Positions 26,773 to 34,563 of a stretch of 64,000 nucleotides of DNA are shown here, piece after piece. Each line of letters opens with the position of its first letter. The first letter of the stretch is position 1. Below the pieces are notes generated by a model. The model did not search any database, was not told where the DNA came from, and was given only the letters and a program-made list of their open reading frames with translations. The translations under genes were made by a program, and so were the position numbers. Source of the stretch: Pediococcus acidilactici (GTDB lineage: Bacteria > Bacillota > Bacilli > Lactobacillales > Lactobacillaceae); assembly GCA_024970065.1 (NCBI GenBank), contig CP103908.1, forward strand, positions 1,931,188-1,995,187, written 5' to 3'.

Positions 26773-27498
26773 ATGCAACCCATCATCAAAGTTAACCATT
26801 TATGTAAGTACTATTACTATGGTAAACATTCCCAACAAAACTCCGTTTTAAACAACGTCAATTTATCGGTGAAACCCGGGGAATTTTTGAGCATTGTAGG
26901 CCCTTCAGGGAGCGGTAAAACTACGTTAATTAAATGTATTGCTGGCTTATTACCTCCTTCAACAGGTACCGTTAACATTAGCGGCAGGGATCCATTTAAG
27001 CTTAAGCCTTGCAAGTTAGCCCAGTTTCGGCGGACAACCGTAGGGATCATCTTCCAGCAGTACAACCTCGTCCCCTATCTCTCCCCTTACGAAAATGCCG
27101 TATTACCATTGCGACTTGCCCATGATTCCATTGACCAGCACCGCGTCACTGCCCTGATGGCCGAAATGAAGTTAAACGGTGACTTATTTGGTAACGTCAC
27201 TGATCTATCCGGGGGTGAACAGCAAAAGATAGCAATTGCTCGGACGATTCTTTCAAAGGCTAGCGTCATTTTTGCCGACGAACCGACTGGTGCCCTCGAT
27301 TCCAAGTCCGGATCCGTGGTAATGCAACTTCTCCAAAAATTAGTTCAACAAGGTACCACTCTTGTAATGGTCACCCACAACCTAGAGCTTGCCGCACAAA
27401 GTGTTCGCGCAGTTATTTTAAACGACGGCCGTATCACCCATAGCATTTTAAAGCCGACGCTTGCCGACCTGCTTCAACTTGAGGAGGAAACTTCATGA
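26773..27498 (+). CDS. ABC transporter ATP-binding protein (MacB/LolD-like)
   Basis: This ATPase drives the FtsX-type permease encoded next. Walker A is GPSGSGKTTL, the Q loop is FQQYNLVPY, the signature is LSGGEQQK and Walker B is VIFADEPTGALDSKSG, the pattern of the MacB/LolD/BceA class. I prefer the ATG at 26773 (241 residues): the GGACGGTGA before it resembles a ribosome site, and the earlier ATG would overlap the preceding gene by 23 bases. It overlaps the permease start by four bases (ATGA). Antimicrobial-peptide or envelope-stress export is the likely role. Confidence 0.92.
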   Translation: MQPIIKVNHLCKYYYYGKHSQQNSVLNNVNLSVKPGEFLSIVGPSGSGKTTLIKCIAGLLPPSTGTVNISGRDPFKLKPCKLAQFRRTTVGIIFQQYNLVPYLSPYENAVLPLRLAHDSIDQHRVTALMAEMKLNGDLFGNVTDLSGGEQQKIAIARTILSKASVIFADEPTGALDSKSGSVVMQLLQKLVQQGTTLVMVTHNLELAAQSVRAVILNDGRITHSILKPTLADLLQLEEETS

Positions 27499-28808
27499 TT
27501 AAAATTGGTATCAAAGAATTTCGTTACCAACTTAATACTTGGTTGGGAGCGTTAGTCGTGTTTATCGCAGCCAGCGTAATCACTTCTTGTTGTCTAATCA
27601 TTTATTTTTCTATGATCGCCGCTAAACTTGATAATAATATTATTAAAGCCATTTCAATCACTCCACTTAGTTTTGGGCTTGTAACCCTCTCCGTAGTAAT
27701 CAGTGGGATAATTGTCACCGTGGGAAAGGCGTTTGCTAAAGAGCATGCGCAGTTAACTCAATTAGGTGCTACTCCCGCTCAATTAGCCCAAATTACCGCA
27801 ATAGAAATGGTTTTAGTAAGTTTCTTGGGAACTTTTTCAGGATACTTCGTGGCACTCCCCCTAGCTCAAAGTCTCTACCACTCCTTTCAAAGGGAGGCCG
27901 GTAAGCAGTACTTTCCCCTAATTTCCGTTAATTATCACCTCAGCGCCCTCTTTACCGTCTTGGGAATTACGTTATTAATTGCCTATGTTTCAAGTTTTCT
28001 TTACAGTTACCATTATCAAATGAAAATGAAAACCTCTAAAAAACGGCATTGGTTGAAAATTTGGAAAATCATTTTACAAATCACCACTGCTTCGTCAGTT
28101 TTTCTTGGAATTCTTTGGGAATACTATCAAATTTATTTTCCTGCCAAAAACGTTAACCTTGTCAATACGCTCCAAAACATTTTAATTCTCACCGCCGTAT
28201 TAATCTGGCTAATTGATAAGTACCTAATTAACTTTAGCCTGTACTTGGTTTATCGTGGTTTGGATCATTTTAATTTTCGTACCTTAACTACGGCTTTTTA
28301 CCGCATTAAGAACCAACCCTCTCGATTATCCAACCTCATTAAACCCATTCTAATCACGCTACTTTTTCTTTCGGGAATCATTCATTTGATTCTTGAGCTG
28401 CTCAATATGCAACGAGTGCGCACACCGATTGCCATTTTCCTCACCCTACTCATTTACTTGGGGCCCACTTTAATTATCGTCGCTGGCAACATGATTTCGT
28501 TAACCATTATGGAAAAAAACGTTGCGAAACAAGATTTCATTCAATTAAAAATACTTGGCTATTCTCCTCGCGACCTATTCTTTGAACAGCTTCAAGAAGG
28601 ATTATTGTACAGTCTTACGATTAGCTTTTTAATGGGCGGTTTTAATTTAATATTCTTTGCCACGGTTCGCTATATAAAAACCAAGATATTCGGCGTTGCC
28701 TATTTTTCAGTCAATTGGAGTTCCGTTTTATATTGGCCGTTTTTAGCAGGTCTTTTATCATTTATCCTGATTTTTTTAATCGGTAGTATTCGGCCAAAGC
28801 TTAATTAA
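27495..28808 (+). CDS. FtsX-like ABC transporter permease
   Basis: The 437-residue membrane protein has about eight helices in the FtsX-type order, with an FtsX domain near residues 55-180 (KEHAQLTQLGATPAQLAQIT is the typical coupling segment) and a second one toward the C terminus (KQDFIQLKILGYSPRDLF). The absence of a large extracellular domain distinguishes it from MacB. It is the last gene of the PadR operon and its start overlaps the ATPase stop. It pairs with the ATPase to form the exporter. Confidence 0.88.
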   Translation: MIKIGIKEFRYQLNTWLGALVVFIAASVITSCCLIIYFSMIAAKLDNNIIKAISITPLSFGLVTLSVVISGIIVTVGKAFAKEHAQLTQLGATPAQLAQITAIEMVLVSFLGTFSGYFVALPLAQSLYHSFQREAGKQYFPLISVNYHLSALFTVLGITLLIAYVSSFLYSYHYQMKMKTSKKRHWLKIWKIILQITTASSVFLGILWEYYQIYFPAKNVNLVNTLQNILILTAVLIWLIDKYLINFSLYLVYRGLDHFNFRTLTTAFYRIKNQPSRLSNLIKPILITLLFLSGIIHLILELLNMQRVRTPIAIFLTLLIYLGPTLIIVAGNMISLTIMEKNVAKQDFIQLKILGYSPRDLFFEQLQEGLLYSLTISFLMGGFNLIFFATVRYIKTKIFGVAYFSVNWSSVLYWPFLAGLLSFILIFLIGSIRPKLN

Positions 28809-29017
28809 AAGCTGGTGCTCCGCGTAGACCCCGCTAATTAACGCGCTGCTAGTTCTCATTTTTAAATTGTCTCCTATGTAAAGTTGACACCATCAACAAG
28901 ATTGGATATGCTCTTAAAAGGGTCCCTAACTGTCTTATTTTAGAAGCGTAATTAACTTCAAAAACACTTTTAAGACTTGAATTTAATAATCAAGCACATA
29001 AAGGAGAAATAATTTAA

Positions 29018-29971
29018 ATGAATTCTAGTAAGTACACAAAATACACCATGGTGGCAATGACCGCCCTTACTTTAGGACTTACCGCGGGCACGGCTGTAAT
29101 TCATGCGGCCACTTTCATGCCTTCCCAGAATACACCGGCGGAAAATTCTAACCCAGCTATCCAGCGGGCAGTTAAAGTGGTCAACGCCTTGTTTGCTGAT
29201 CGCGATTGCACCCAATTAGCTAAAGCTACGACTAAGGAACGGATCTCCACCGCTAAACAACTGGTTGCTCTTAACGTACCTGCCAATAGCAGTGCCTTCA
29301 ATAAATTAAACACACTTTGTGATAAAGCAGCGGCTCTCTTAAAGGAACAAACTGCCAACACTGCGGTAAAAAAAGCTACTGCTACAGTTGAAGCCTTGTT
29401 TGCTAATAAAAATCACACTTCATTAGCACCATCCACCACTGCTGGGCGAATTCAACGAGCAGAAGAGTTATCTGCTGCCACAGGCGTACCTGCCGCTAAA
29501 CAACGGGAACTCCTTGCTCTTTGCCACAAGGCTGCCGACCTACTAAACCAACAAGAAAACACTTCTCCAGCAGTTCAACGTGCAATTAAGGCAGTGAACG
29601 CCCTCTTTACCGACAACACTCACAGTCGCTTAGCAAGCACTACGACGGCTGAACGCATTGCTACTGCCAAACAACTAGTAGCTTTAAACGTACCGGCTAA
29701 TAGCAGTACTTTTACCGACCTAAACTCACTTTGCGACCAAGCAGACGCTTTATTAAACTCTCAAACTGCTAATGCTGGTGTAAAAAAGGCAACGGCAGCC
29801 ATCAACGCGCTTTTCGCGGATGCTAACCACACTAGATTAGCTGCTAACACCACCAAGGAACGCATCCAAGCTGCGGAAATGTTATTACAACGTAAAGTAC
29901 CGACTAGTGACGCGCACTACGCTCAACTGTGGACACTTTGTCAAAAAGCTGAACAACTTCTCCAAAAATAA
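29018..29971 (+). CDS. Secreted protein with four Cry1Ac-D-VI-like repeats
   Basis: The 317-residue protein has a clear Sec signal peptide (about 1-31, AVIHAA then cleavage) and four repeats of about 65 residues. Each repeat reads roughly NALFADxxHTxLAxxTTxERI, then a conserved AxxL.....VPA segment, then LxxLCxxAxxLL, ending in a Cys-containing helix. Repeats 1 and 3 and repeats 2 and 4 are the most alike, so a two-repeat unit was duplicated. The pattern resembles the toxin Cry1Ac domain D-VI-related modules (Endotoxin_C2) of Gram-positive surface proteins. No LPxTG motif or membrane tail is seen, so it should be released. The role is unknown. Confidence 0.75.
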   Translation: MNSSKYTKYTMVAMTALTLGLTAGTAVIHAATFMPSQNTPAENSNPAIQRAVKVVNALFADRDCTQLAKATTKERISTAKQLVALNVPANSSAFNKLNTLCDKAAALLKEQTANTAVKKATATVEALFANKNHTSLAPSTTAGRIQRAEELSAATGVPAAKQRELLALCHKAADLLNQQENTSPAVQRAIKAVNALFTDNTHSRLASTTTAERIATAKQLVALNVPANSSTFTDLNSLCDQADALLNSQTANAGVKKATAAINALFADANHTRLAANTTKERIQAAEMLLQRKVPTSDAHYAQLWTLCQKAEQLLQK

Positions 29972-29995
29972 TTTAACTTAATTGAACTTCAGAAC

Positions 29996-30043
29996 AAAAA
30001 ACGTGGTCGGGAACCGTATTCGGTTTCTAACCACGTTTTATTA
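29996..30043. terminator. Bidirectional terminator
   Basis: The arms AAACGTGGTCGGGAACCG and CGGTTTCTAACCACGTTT form a long stem between convergent genes. Confidence 0.85.
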
Positions 30044-30044
30044 T

Positions 30045-30452
30045 TTATTTACGCTTGTTGGAACACCAGCCCATTAATAATTCTAACTGCTGGGTTGCTG
30101 TATCAATTTGGCGTTTTTTACTCCGAAATCCGTGCTTTAAGTAAAACTTAATTGCCACTGAGTTTTGCTCGTAAACCGCTAAATTAAGTTCTTGATAGTC
30201 TTGTTGAAGCCTAGCGATTAGTTGTCCCCCAACTCCCCGATTTTGCATCGAAGTAGCTACAAAAATTCCTGCTAAATAATTTTCTTGGAGACCCGCAAAA
30301 CCAATAATTTGTTGTTCGATTTGAGCAACGTAGACGGTTGCCTCTCGCATCGCTGCCTTCACTGCCGCTTGGTTTTGTTTCCAATAATCGGGGCTAATAA
30401 AGGAGTGTGCAGTTAAATTTCCTTGCAGCCAAACTGCCATGATTTCGTTCAA
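30045..30452 (-). CDS. GNAT-family N-acetyltransferase
   Basis: The protein has the acetyl-CoA fold: QNRGVGGQLI is the pyrophosphate loop and YEQNSVAIKFYLKHGF the closing strand-helix, as in YjaB/PhnO-like enzymes. The start is unclear. The first usable codon in frame is TTG at 30452, but the family normally begins about 15 residues earlier. In frame upstream lies an ATT codon seven bases after GAAGGG, which would give IKIQKLSSIT as a plausible beginning. A rare ATT start or a lost ATG are both possible. Substrate unknown. Confidence 0.8.
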   Translation of the reverse strand: MNEIMAVWLQGNLTAHSFISPDYWKQNQAAVKAAMREATVYVAQIEQQIIGFAGLQENYLAGIFVATSMQNRGVGGQLIARLQQDYQELNLAVYEQNSVAIKFYLKHGFRSKKRQIDTATQQLELLMGWCSNKRK

Positions 30453-30608
30453 TTGAACTTCAGTAATGCTACTTAGCTTTTGAATTTTAATGTGAATACC
30501 CTTCTTTCAGAAAGATTAAAAGTAATTAAGGAATGCTAAATAATTTAGCCTTTTGCTCGTATTTGCTAGCTGAAGGTGCTATTTTTAGAGTCGAAGGAGT
30601 TGATTTAG

Positions 30609-30836
30609 ATGACATTTGCAATTTCACGCTGCTTTTGGATCGCAGCCACCCTCGTCAACGTTACTTTAGGTGCGCTTGGCGCGGTGTTGCCGATTATGCC
30701 TGGCACTCCCTTTTTCATTTTAGCATTCTTCTGCTTGAAAAAAGCCTCTCCCGAGCTACATCAACGAATCGTACATACTAAACTGATGGTTTGGTTAGAA
30801 ACTAAGTTCCCACTTTTGGAACGTTGGTTACGTTAA
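30609..30836 (+). CDS. YbaN/DUF454 small membrane protein
   Basis: The 75-residue protein has the DUF454 signature ALGAVLPIMPGTPFFILAFFC followed by a short amphipathic tail (shown only in part by key residues: PGTPF and ERWLR). Two membrane helices are predicted. GGAG precedes the ATG. It lies before the convergent ars cluster. The length is shorter than the usual 110-120 residues at the C-terminal end. Confidence 0.85.
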   Translation: MTFAISRCFWIAATLVNVTLGALGAVLPIMPGTPFFILAFFCLKKASPELHQRIVHTKLMVWLETKFPLLERWLR

Positions 30837-30908
30837 TGTGCGTTCTAATAAGCTTTATCGAACTTCAATTGAACTTCAGATTTTGTTTAAAATACGTGAT
30901 TTAACTTA

Positions 30909-30948
30909 AAACAACCAATACATTAGTAAGGTATTGGTTGTTTTTTTA
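30909..30948. terminator. Bidirectional terminator between DUF454 and arsD
   Basis: The stem AACAACCAATAC/GTATTGGTTGTT is flanked by A and T runs. Confidence 0.9.
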
Positions 30949-30950
30949 GT

Positions 30951-31289
30951 TCATTCCGTTTTTCGCGCCACCGCTCGACCAATCTTCATCCCGGTATACT
31001 TTTCAAACTCTTCATAGCTCGGATACGTACCGGTTTTAACTACCTGACCATCAACAATTGTAATTGGTAGGCTGGTCATTCCTTCTTCGTCTAAAAGTTG
31101 TTGTACCAAGGGTTGACGAACAAAGGCGCCCGGGTTCTGGGCTAGATTATAGCGAAGAAAACGAATTTCCTTAACCGGGTGGACTGCCCGCTGAACGGCG
31201 GTCGTCCGCACCAACTCTTCTCGCACGGTAGGCCCGCAAACGCCTGTCGGACAACACAATGCTTCTTCATATATTTCAATTTTACGCAT
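30951..31289 (-). CDS. arsD: Arsenical resistance metallochaperone/repressor ArsD
   Basis: ArsD carries As(III) or Sb(III) to the ArsA ATPase. The 112-residue protein has Cys12, Cys13 and Cys18 (CCPTGVC), exactly the three metal ligands of the plasmid R773 protein. It lies 44 bp after arsA in the leftward arsR-arsA-arsD cluster. Two features are notable: the order is R-A-D rather than R-D-A, and no membrane pump is encoded nearby. Confidence 0.95.
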   Translation of the reverse strand: MRKIEIYEEALCCPTGVCGPTVREELVRTTAVQRAVHPVKEIRFLRYNLAQNPGAFVRQPLVQQLLDEEGMTSLPITIVDGQVVKTGTYPSYEEFEKYTGMKIGRAVARKTE

Positions 31290-31333
31290 TAGTACTTCAC
31301 TCCCTTTGGTGAGAAAATTTGCTATTAACGTAA

Positions 31334-33070
31334 TTAAACGGTCAGTCGCCGATCCTCAAAATCCATTTCCCAACCGGTAACCACCACGTGGCCTTGAGAT
31401 AGTTCGCGCACCCGTTGAATCCAACGACCTTCTGCTTGCGCCTTGGCTTGAAGCAATTTACTCGTGGTGGGGGTTGCCAAAAGGCTCTTGTTGACGATCC
31501 ACCACTTATGGGGTAAATGGGCCCGTTCTAAATCATTGCTAAGCCGGGTCGTTTCATAAACTGGGGTCGCCTCCGGTAACGTCACCATTACAACCTCGAC
31601 TTCGTCCCCCGTTTTTACCCGGTCAAGCAAGTTCACCACTGCTGGAGAAACCATACCTGCCGTTCGTTGAACTTCCTTAGCATATTCATCCATCGAGTTT
31701 AATAATAGTAGCGTGTGGCCGGTGGGCGCCGTATCCACGACCGTCACTTCACAGTTTGTTTCGGCAATTTCTTCGGCAAACACTTCGAATAACGCAATTT
31801 CCTGGGTACATGGGGAGCGCAGATCTTCCTTAACGTAGGCGAGGTCTTCATCAGCAACCGTAGAATCTAACTGTGCAAGTACCTGTTGTTGGTAATTTTT
31901 CAGCGCTTGCTGTTCATCGACGTGAGCTACGTGAACGCGTTTGTCGATTTTAAACATACCTAAATGATCGGCAGGATCGGTTGTTATTAATTGTACCGTC
32001 CGGCCCGTCTCAGCCAAGCCTTGGGCAAGTCGCACCGCTGTGACCGTTTTTCCGACTCCCCCTTTTCCCATCGTGAAAATAATCCGCTTATTGCAGGCCA
32101 CTACGTCGGTAACGATATCTTCAATCATTCCCTTATTTTGTAACTCGGGAGTTTTCCCGGTGGTAACTTTCGGAGGCTGGGGAGTTAATATTTCACGCAA
32201 ATTAGTAACCCCCACCGCATTCTTAGCACTTAAAAATACTTGGCTTTGGGGGAATTTTGCCAACCGGGGCAACCACCGCCGTAAGTCCGCTTGTTGCTGG
32301 TCAATAATTTGACGAGTCACCGCGTCTTCAGCTTCGGGAAGGCAACCGTTCACAATAATTTCTTGACGTTGGATGCCAATTTTAGCTAATTCTTCAGCAG
32401 TTCGGATGGTTTCCAAAAGGGCCGTCCGTTGCGGGCGGGTCACCAGCATCAAGGTCGTTTGGCGCGGATCACGAAGGGTCGCAACCGCCCGTTGGTAAAC
32501 CTGCCGATCCTTTTCCAAGCCGGCTAGTTGTCCTAAACAAGAGGTCCCCGTCGTGTTCGTATCCAAGTAATTAGTCCAGGCCGCGGGCAACTGTAGCATT
32601 CGCAACGTATGTCCGGTAGGTGCCGTATCAAAAATTACGTATTCAAACTGCTGGTTGATTTGCCGGTCGGTCAAAAAGTGGGTGAACTCATTAAAGGCCG
32701 CCACTTCCACCGTGCAGGACCCGGAAAGTTGTTCCTGCATATTAGCTAAAGCGGCTGCGGGCAAAACACCCTGGTACGGCTTGATCACGGCTTCCCGGTA
32801 CTCTTTAGCCGCTACCAACGGGTCAAAATTAGCCACTTGTAACCGCGCTACTCCTGGAATGGTCCGGGGACGGTTGGTTAGTTCCGCTTGAAATACGTCT
32901 TGTAAGTTGCTGGCCGGATCCGTGGAAACTAGCATTACGGCGTGGCCCTTATTTGCAAGTTGAATGGCCGTCGCGCTTGCAATCGTCGTCTTTCCCACTC
33001 CACCTTTACCAGTAAAAAATAGGTAGTGGGTTAGTTTAGTACCTAAAGGTTGATATGTTTTCATAATCAT
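31334..33070 (-). CDS. arsA: Arsenite-transporting ATPase ArsA
   Basis: ArsA is the ATPase that energises As(III) export with ArsB or Acr3. The 578-residue protein has the two tandem halves of true ArsA, each with a deviant Walker A: GKGGVGKTTIA near residue 20 and GKGGVGKTVTA near 337. The metal-binding Cys residues are seen in SGSCTVEVAAF, TSCLGQL and SPCTQEIALF, matching Cys113, 172 and 422 of R773 ArsA. The length is full. It follows arsR by six bases. Without a pump in the window it would have to work with a chromosomal pump elsewhere. Confidence 0.96.
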   Translation of the reverse strand: MIMKTYQPLGTKLTHYLFFTGKGGVGKTTIASATAIQLANKGHAVMLVSTDPASNLQDVFQAELTNRPRTIPGVARLQVANFDPLVAAKEYREAVIKPYQGVLPAAALANMQEQLSGSCTVEVAAFNEFTHFLTDRQINQQFEYVIFDTAPTGHTLRMLQLPAAWTNYLDTNTTGTSCLGQLAGLEKDRQVYQRAVATLRDPRQTTLMLVTRPQRTALLETIRTAEELAKIGIQRQEIIVNGCLPEAEDAVTRQIIDQQQADLRRWLPRLAKFPQSQVFLSAKNAVGVTNLREILTPQPPKVTTGKTPELQNKGMIEDIVTDVVACNKRIIFTMGKGGVGKTVTAVRLAQGLAETGRTVQLITTDPADHLGMFKIDKRVHVAHVDEQQALKNYQQQVLAQLDSTVADEDLAYVKEDLRSPCTQEIALFEVFAEEIAETNCEVTVVDTAPTGHTLLLLNSMDEYAKEVQRTAGMVSPAVVNLLDRVKTGDEVEVVMVTLPEATPVYETTRLSNDLERAHLPHKWWIVNKSLLATPTTSKLLQAKAQAEGRWIQRVRELSQGHVVVTGWEMDFEDRRLTV

Positions 33071-33076
33071 CCCTCC

Positions 33077-33421
33077 TTAAACGACCGTCATCTTCAAGAA
33101 CGCCGACTTCTGGGCACCCGCTTGGTTTGACTGCGTTTTCTGCAATAATTGCCGGGTGAATTCTGGAAAATTAACGGTAAAATCATCTGCCAATGAATAG
33201 TGCTGCCAACGCCCGCGCTTCTCTGCTAGAACAACTCCTGCCGATTGCAACACCTTCATGTGGTAAGACAACGTGGGTTGCGTAAAGTCGAAATGGTCTA
33301 AAATTTCGCAAGCGCACATTGTACCATTCGAAAGTAAATCTACAATTGCGAGCCTTTTAGGATCGGCTAGCGCCTTTAAAAACTTCGAATAAGCATCGTA
33401 GTCCAATTTTTTCGCCCCCAC
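33077..33421 (-). CDS. arsR: Arsenic-responsive repressor ArsR
   Basis: This 114-residue ArsR/SmtB repressor has the metal-sensing motif MCACEILDHF (Cys about 34 and 36; family ELCVCDL) directly before the recognition helix FTQPTLSYHMKVLQSAGVV. It therefore senses trivalent arsenic or antimony. It heads the leftward arsR-arsA-arsD operon, with its own promoter and dyad upstream. The start ATG has no perfect ribosome site; a GTGGGGGC stretch precedes it. Confidence 0.94.
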   Translation of the reverse strand: MGAKKLDYDAYSKFLKALADPKRLAIVDLLSNGTMCACEILDHFDFTQPTLSYHMKVLQSAGVVLAEKRGRWQHYSLADDFTVNFPEFTRQLLQKTQSNQAGAQKSAFLKMTVV

Positions 33422-33422
33422 A

Positions 33423-33478
33423 TATCGATAGTTATCTATACGTTGAATGTAACCCCTTTCTTTGCATAAATCAACTTA
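33423..33478 (-). promoter_or_regulatory. ars promoter and operator
   Basis: On the minus strand TTGATT and TACATT are 17 bp apart. The stretch after the -10 box contains a GATA-centred dyad (ATAGATAACTATCGAT), a plausible ArsR site between promoter and start codon. Confidence 0.5.
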
Positions 33479-33494
33479 ATTTAGGACAAGTTCA

Positions 33495-33537
33495 ATAAAA
33501 AAACGGAGCATTCTGGTTTTCCAAAACGTTCCGTGAT
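33495..33537 (-). terminator. Terminator of rlmH
   Basis: An imperfect stem with outer arms ACGGAA/CTCCGT is followed by T residues on the minus strand, just after the rlmH stop. Confidence 0.7.
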
Positions 33538-33545
33538 GTTTTTGC

Positions 33546-34025
33546 TTATTTATGATAGGGACTTCCCGATTGAATCATGAAAGCCCGGTAAATCTGTTCC
33601 GTTAGCACCAACCGCATTAACTGGTGCGGTAAGGTAAACCGCCCAAAAGAAATCGCCGTGTCGGCCCGTTTCATCACTGCCGGACTCAGCCCTAGCGAAC
33701 CACCAATAACAAAGGTAATGTCCGAATGGCCATAAGTGGTCAGGTTTGCAATTTCTTCGGCTAACTCTTCTGAAGAACGCTCCTTACCCTTGATTTCCAA
33801 GGTAAAGACGTATTCACGATCCTTAATCTTAGCTAAAATGCGTTCACCTTCCTTTTCCTTAACCATTTCCATCTGGGCATCACTTAAACTTTCGGGTGCT
33901 TTTTCATCCGGGACTTCGATAATTTGAAATTTACAAAACTTGGAAAGCCGTTTGGCATATTCCGCAATCCCCTGTTTCAGATATTTCTCTTTTAACTTTC
34001 CCACACCAATAATTTTGATATTCAC
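33546..34025 (-). CDS. rlmH: 23S rRNA pseudouridine-1915 N3-methyltransferase RlmH
   Basis: RlmH is an SPOUT-class enzyme that methylates pseudouridine 1915 in 23S rRNA. The 159-residue protein starts [20 protein letters not shown], has the SAM-binding knot with [11 protein letters not shown], and ends with the conserved [18 protein letters not shown] and YHK. The length is exact for the family. It is usually next to htrA near the origin; here it stands alone with a DnaA-box-rich region directly upstream. Confidence 0.97.
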   Translation of the reverse strand: MNIKIIGVGKLKEKYLKQGIAEYAKRLSKFCKFQIIEVPDEKAPESLSDAQMEMVKEKEGERILAKIKDREYVFTLEIKGKERSSEELAEEIANLTTYGHSDITFVIGGSLGLSPAVMKRADTAISFGRFTLPHQLMRLVLTEQIYRAFMIQSGSPYHK

Positions 34026-34028
34026 CGT

Positions 34029-34385
34029 TTATCCACATCCTATCCTCAAGTTATCCACAAAGTTTTCCACAGGCATTTTGAAATACTCACAATATATTGG
34101 GCCGAATTTATGTTCGCCACCACATTTATTTCTTTCGATTTGTCAACAGTATTTTCACTTATCCACAGTTTTCCACCTTAATTTTTAAAATTTTGTTACC
34201 GCTACAAACGCCGTTATAACGGCGATTTTGACCTTAATTTTCGTTAATTAATTTTTTTATCCACATTTTCCACCGCAACCTGTGGAAAACTTTTCTACAA
34301 GTGCGAAGGTCGGTTTAATAAGATTTGTGCACAACTTTATTTCTACTCTTCAAGTTATGAACAAAGTTATCCACAGTTTTCCACA
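34029..34385. other. DnaA-box cluster between rlmH and rexA
   Basis: Five exact TTATCCACA boxes (34029, 34051, 34159, 34257, 34367) and TTTTCCACA-type boxes (34063, 34281 on the other strand, 34377) lie in 360 bp, with AT-rich DNA and the palindrome GCCGTTATAACGGC between them. This density equals that at oriC, which is 28 kb away. No dnaA, dnaN or replication gene is next to it. It could titrate DnaA, regulate flanking genes, or be a displaced part of an older origin. Confidence 0.75.
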
Positions 34386-34511
34386 CGGAACCACAACCGT
34401 ACTTCAATTGTCCTTCCGCCTAAATCGCTACCATTAATTCTTGAACTAGTTTTAAATTCGCTAAAACTAATTTTCAAATTGGTCGCCTCTACCGGAAGTC
34501 ATACAGAAAAC

Positions 34512-34552
34512 TGGGTTCTACCATCAATTAAGTATGACAGAATCCAGTTTAT
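34512..34552 (-). terminator. Terminator of rexA
   Basis: The arms AAACTGGGTTCT and AGAATCCAGTTT pair with one G-T pair, just beyond the stop. The T run is weak. Confidence 0.6.
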
Positions 34553-34563
34553 TAACCTAAAAC

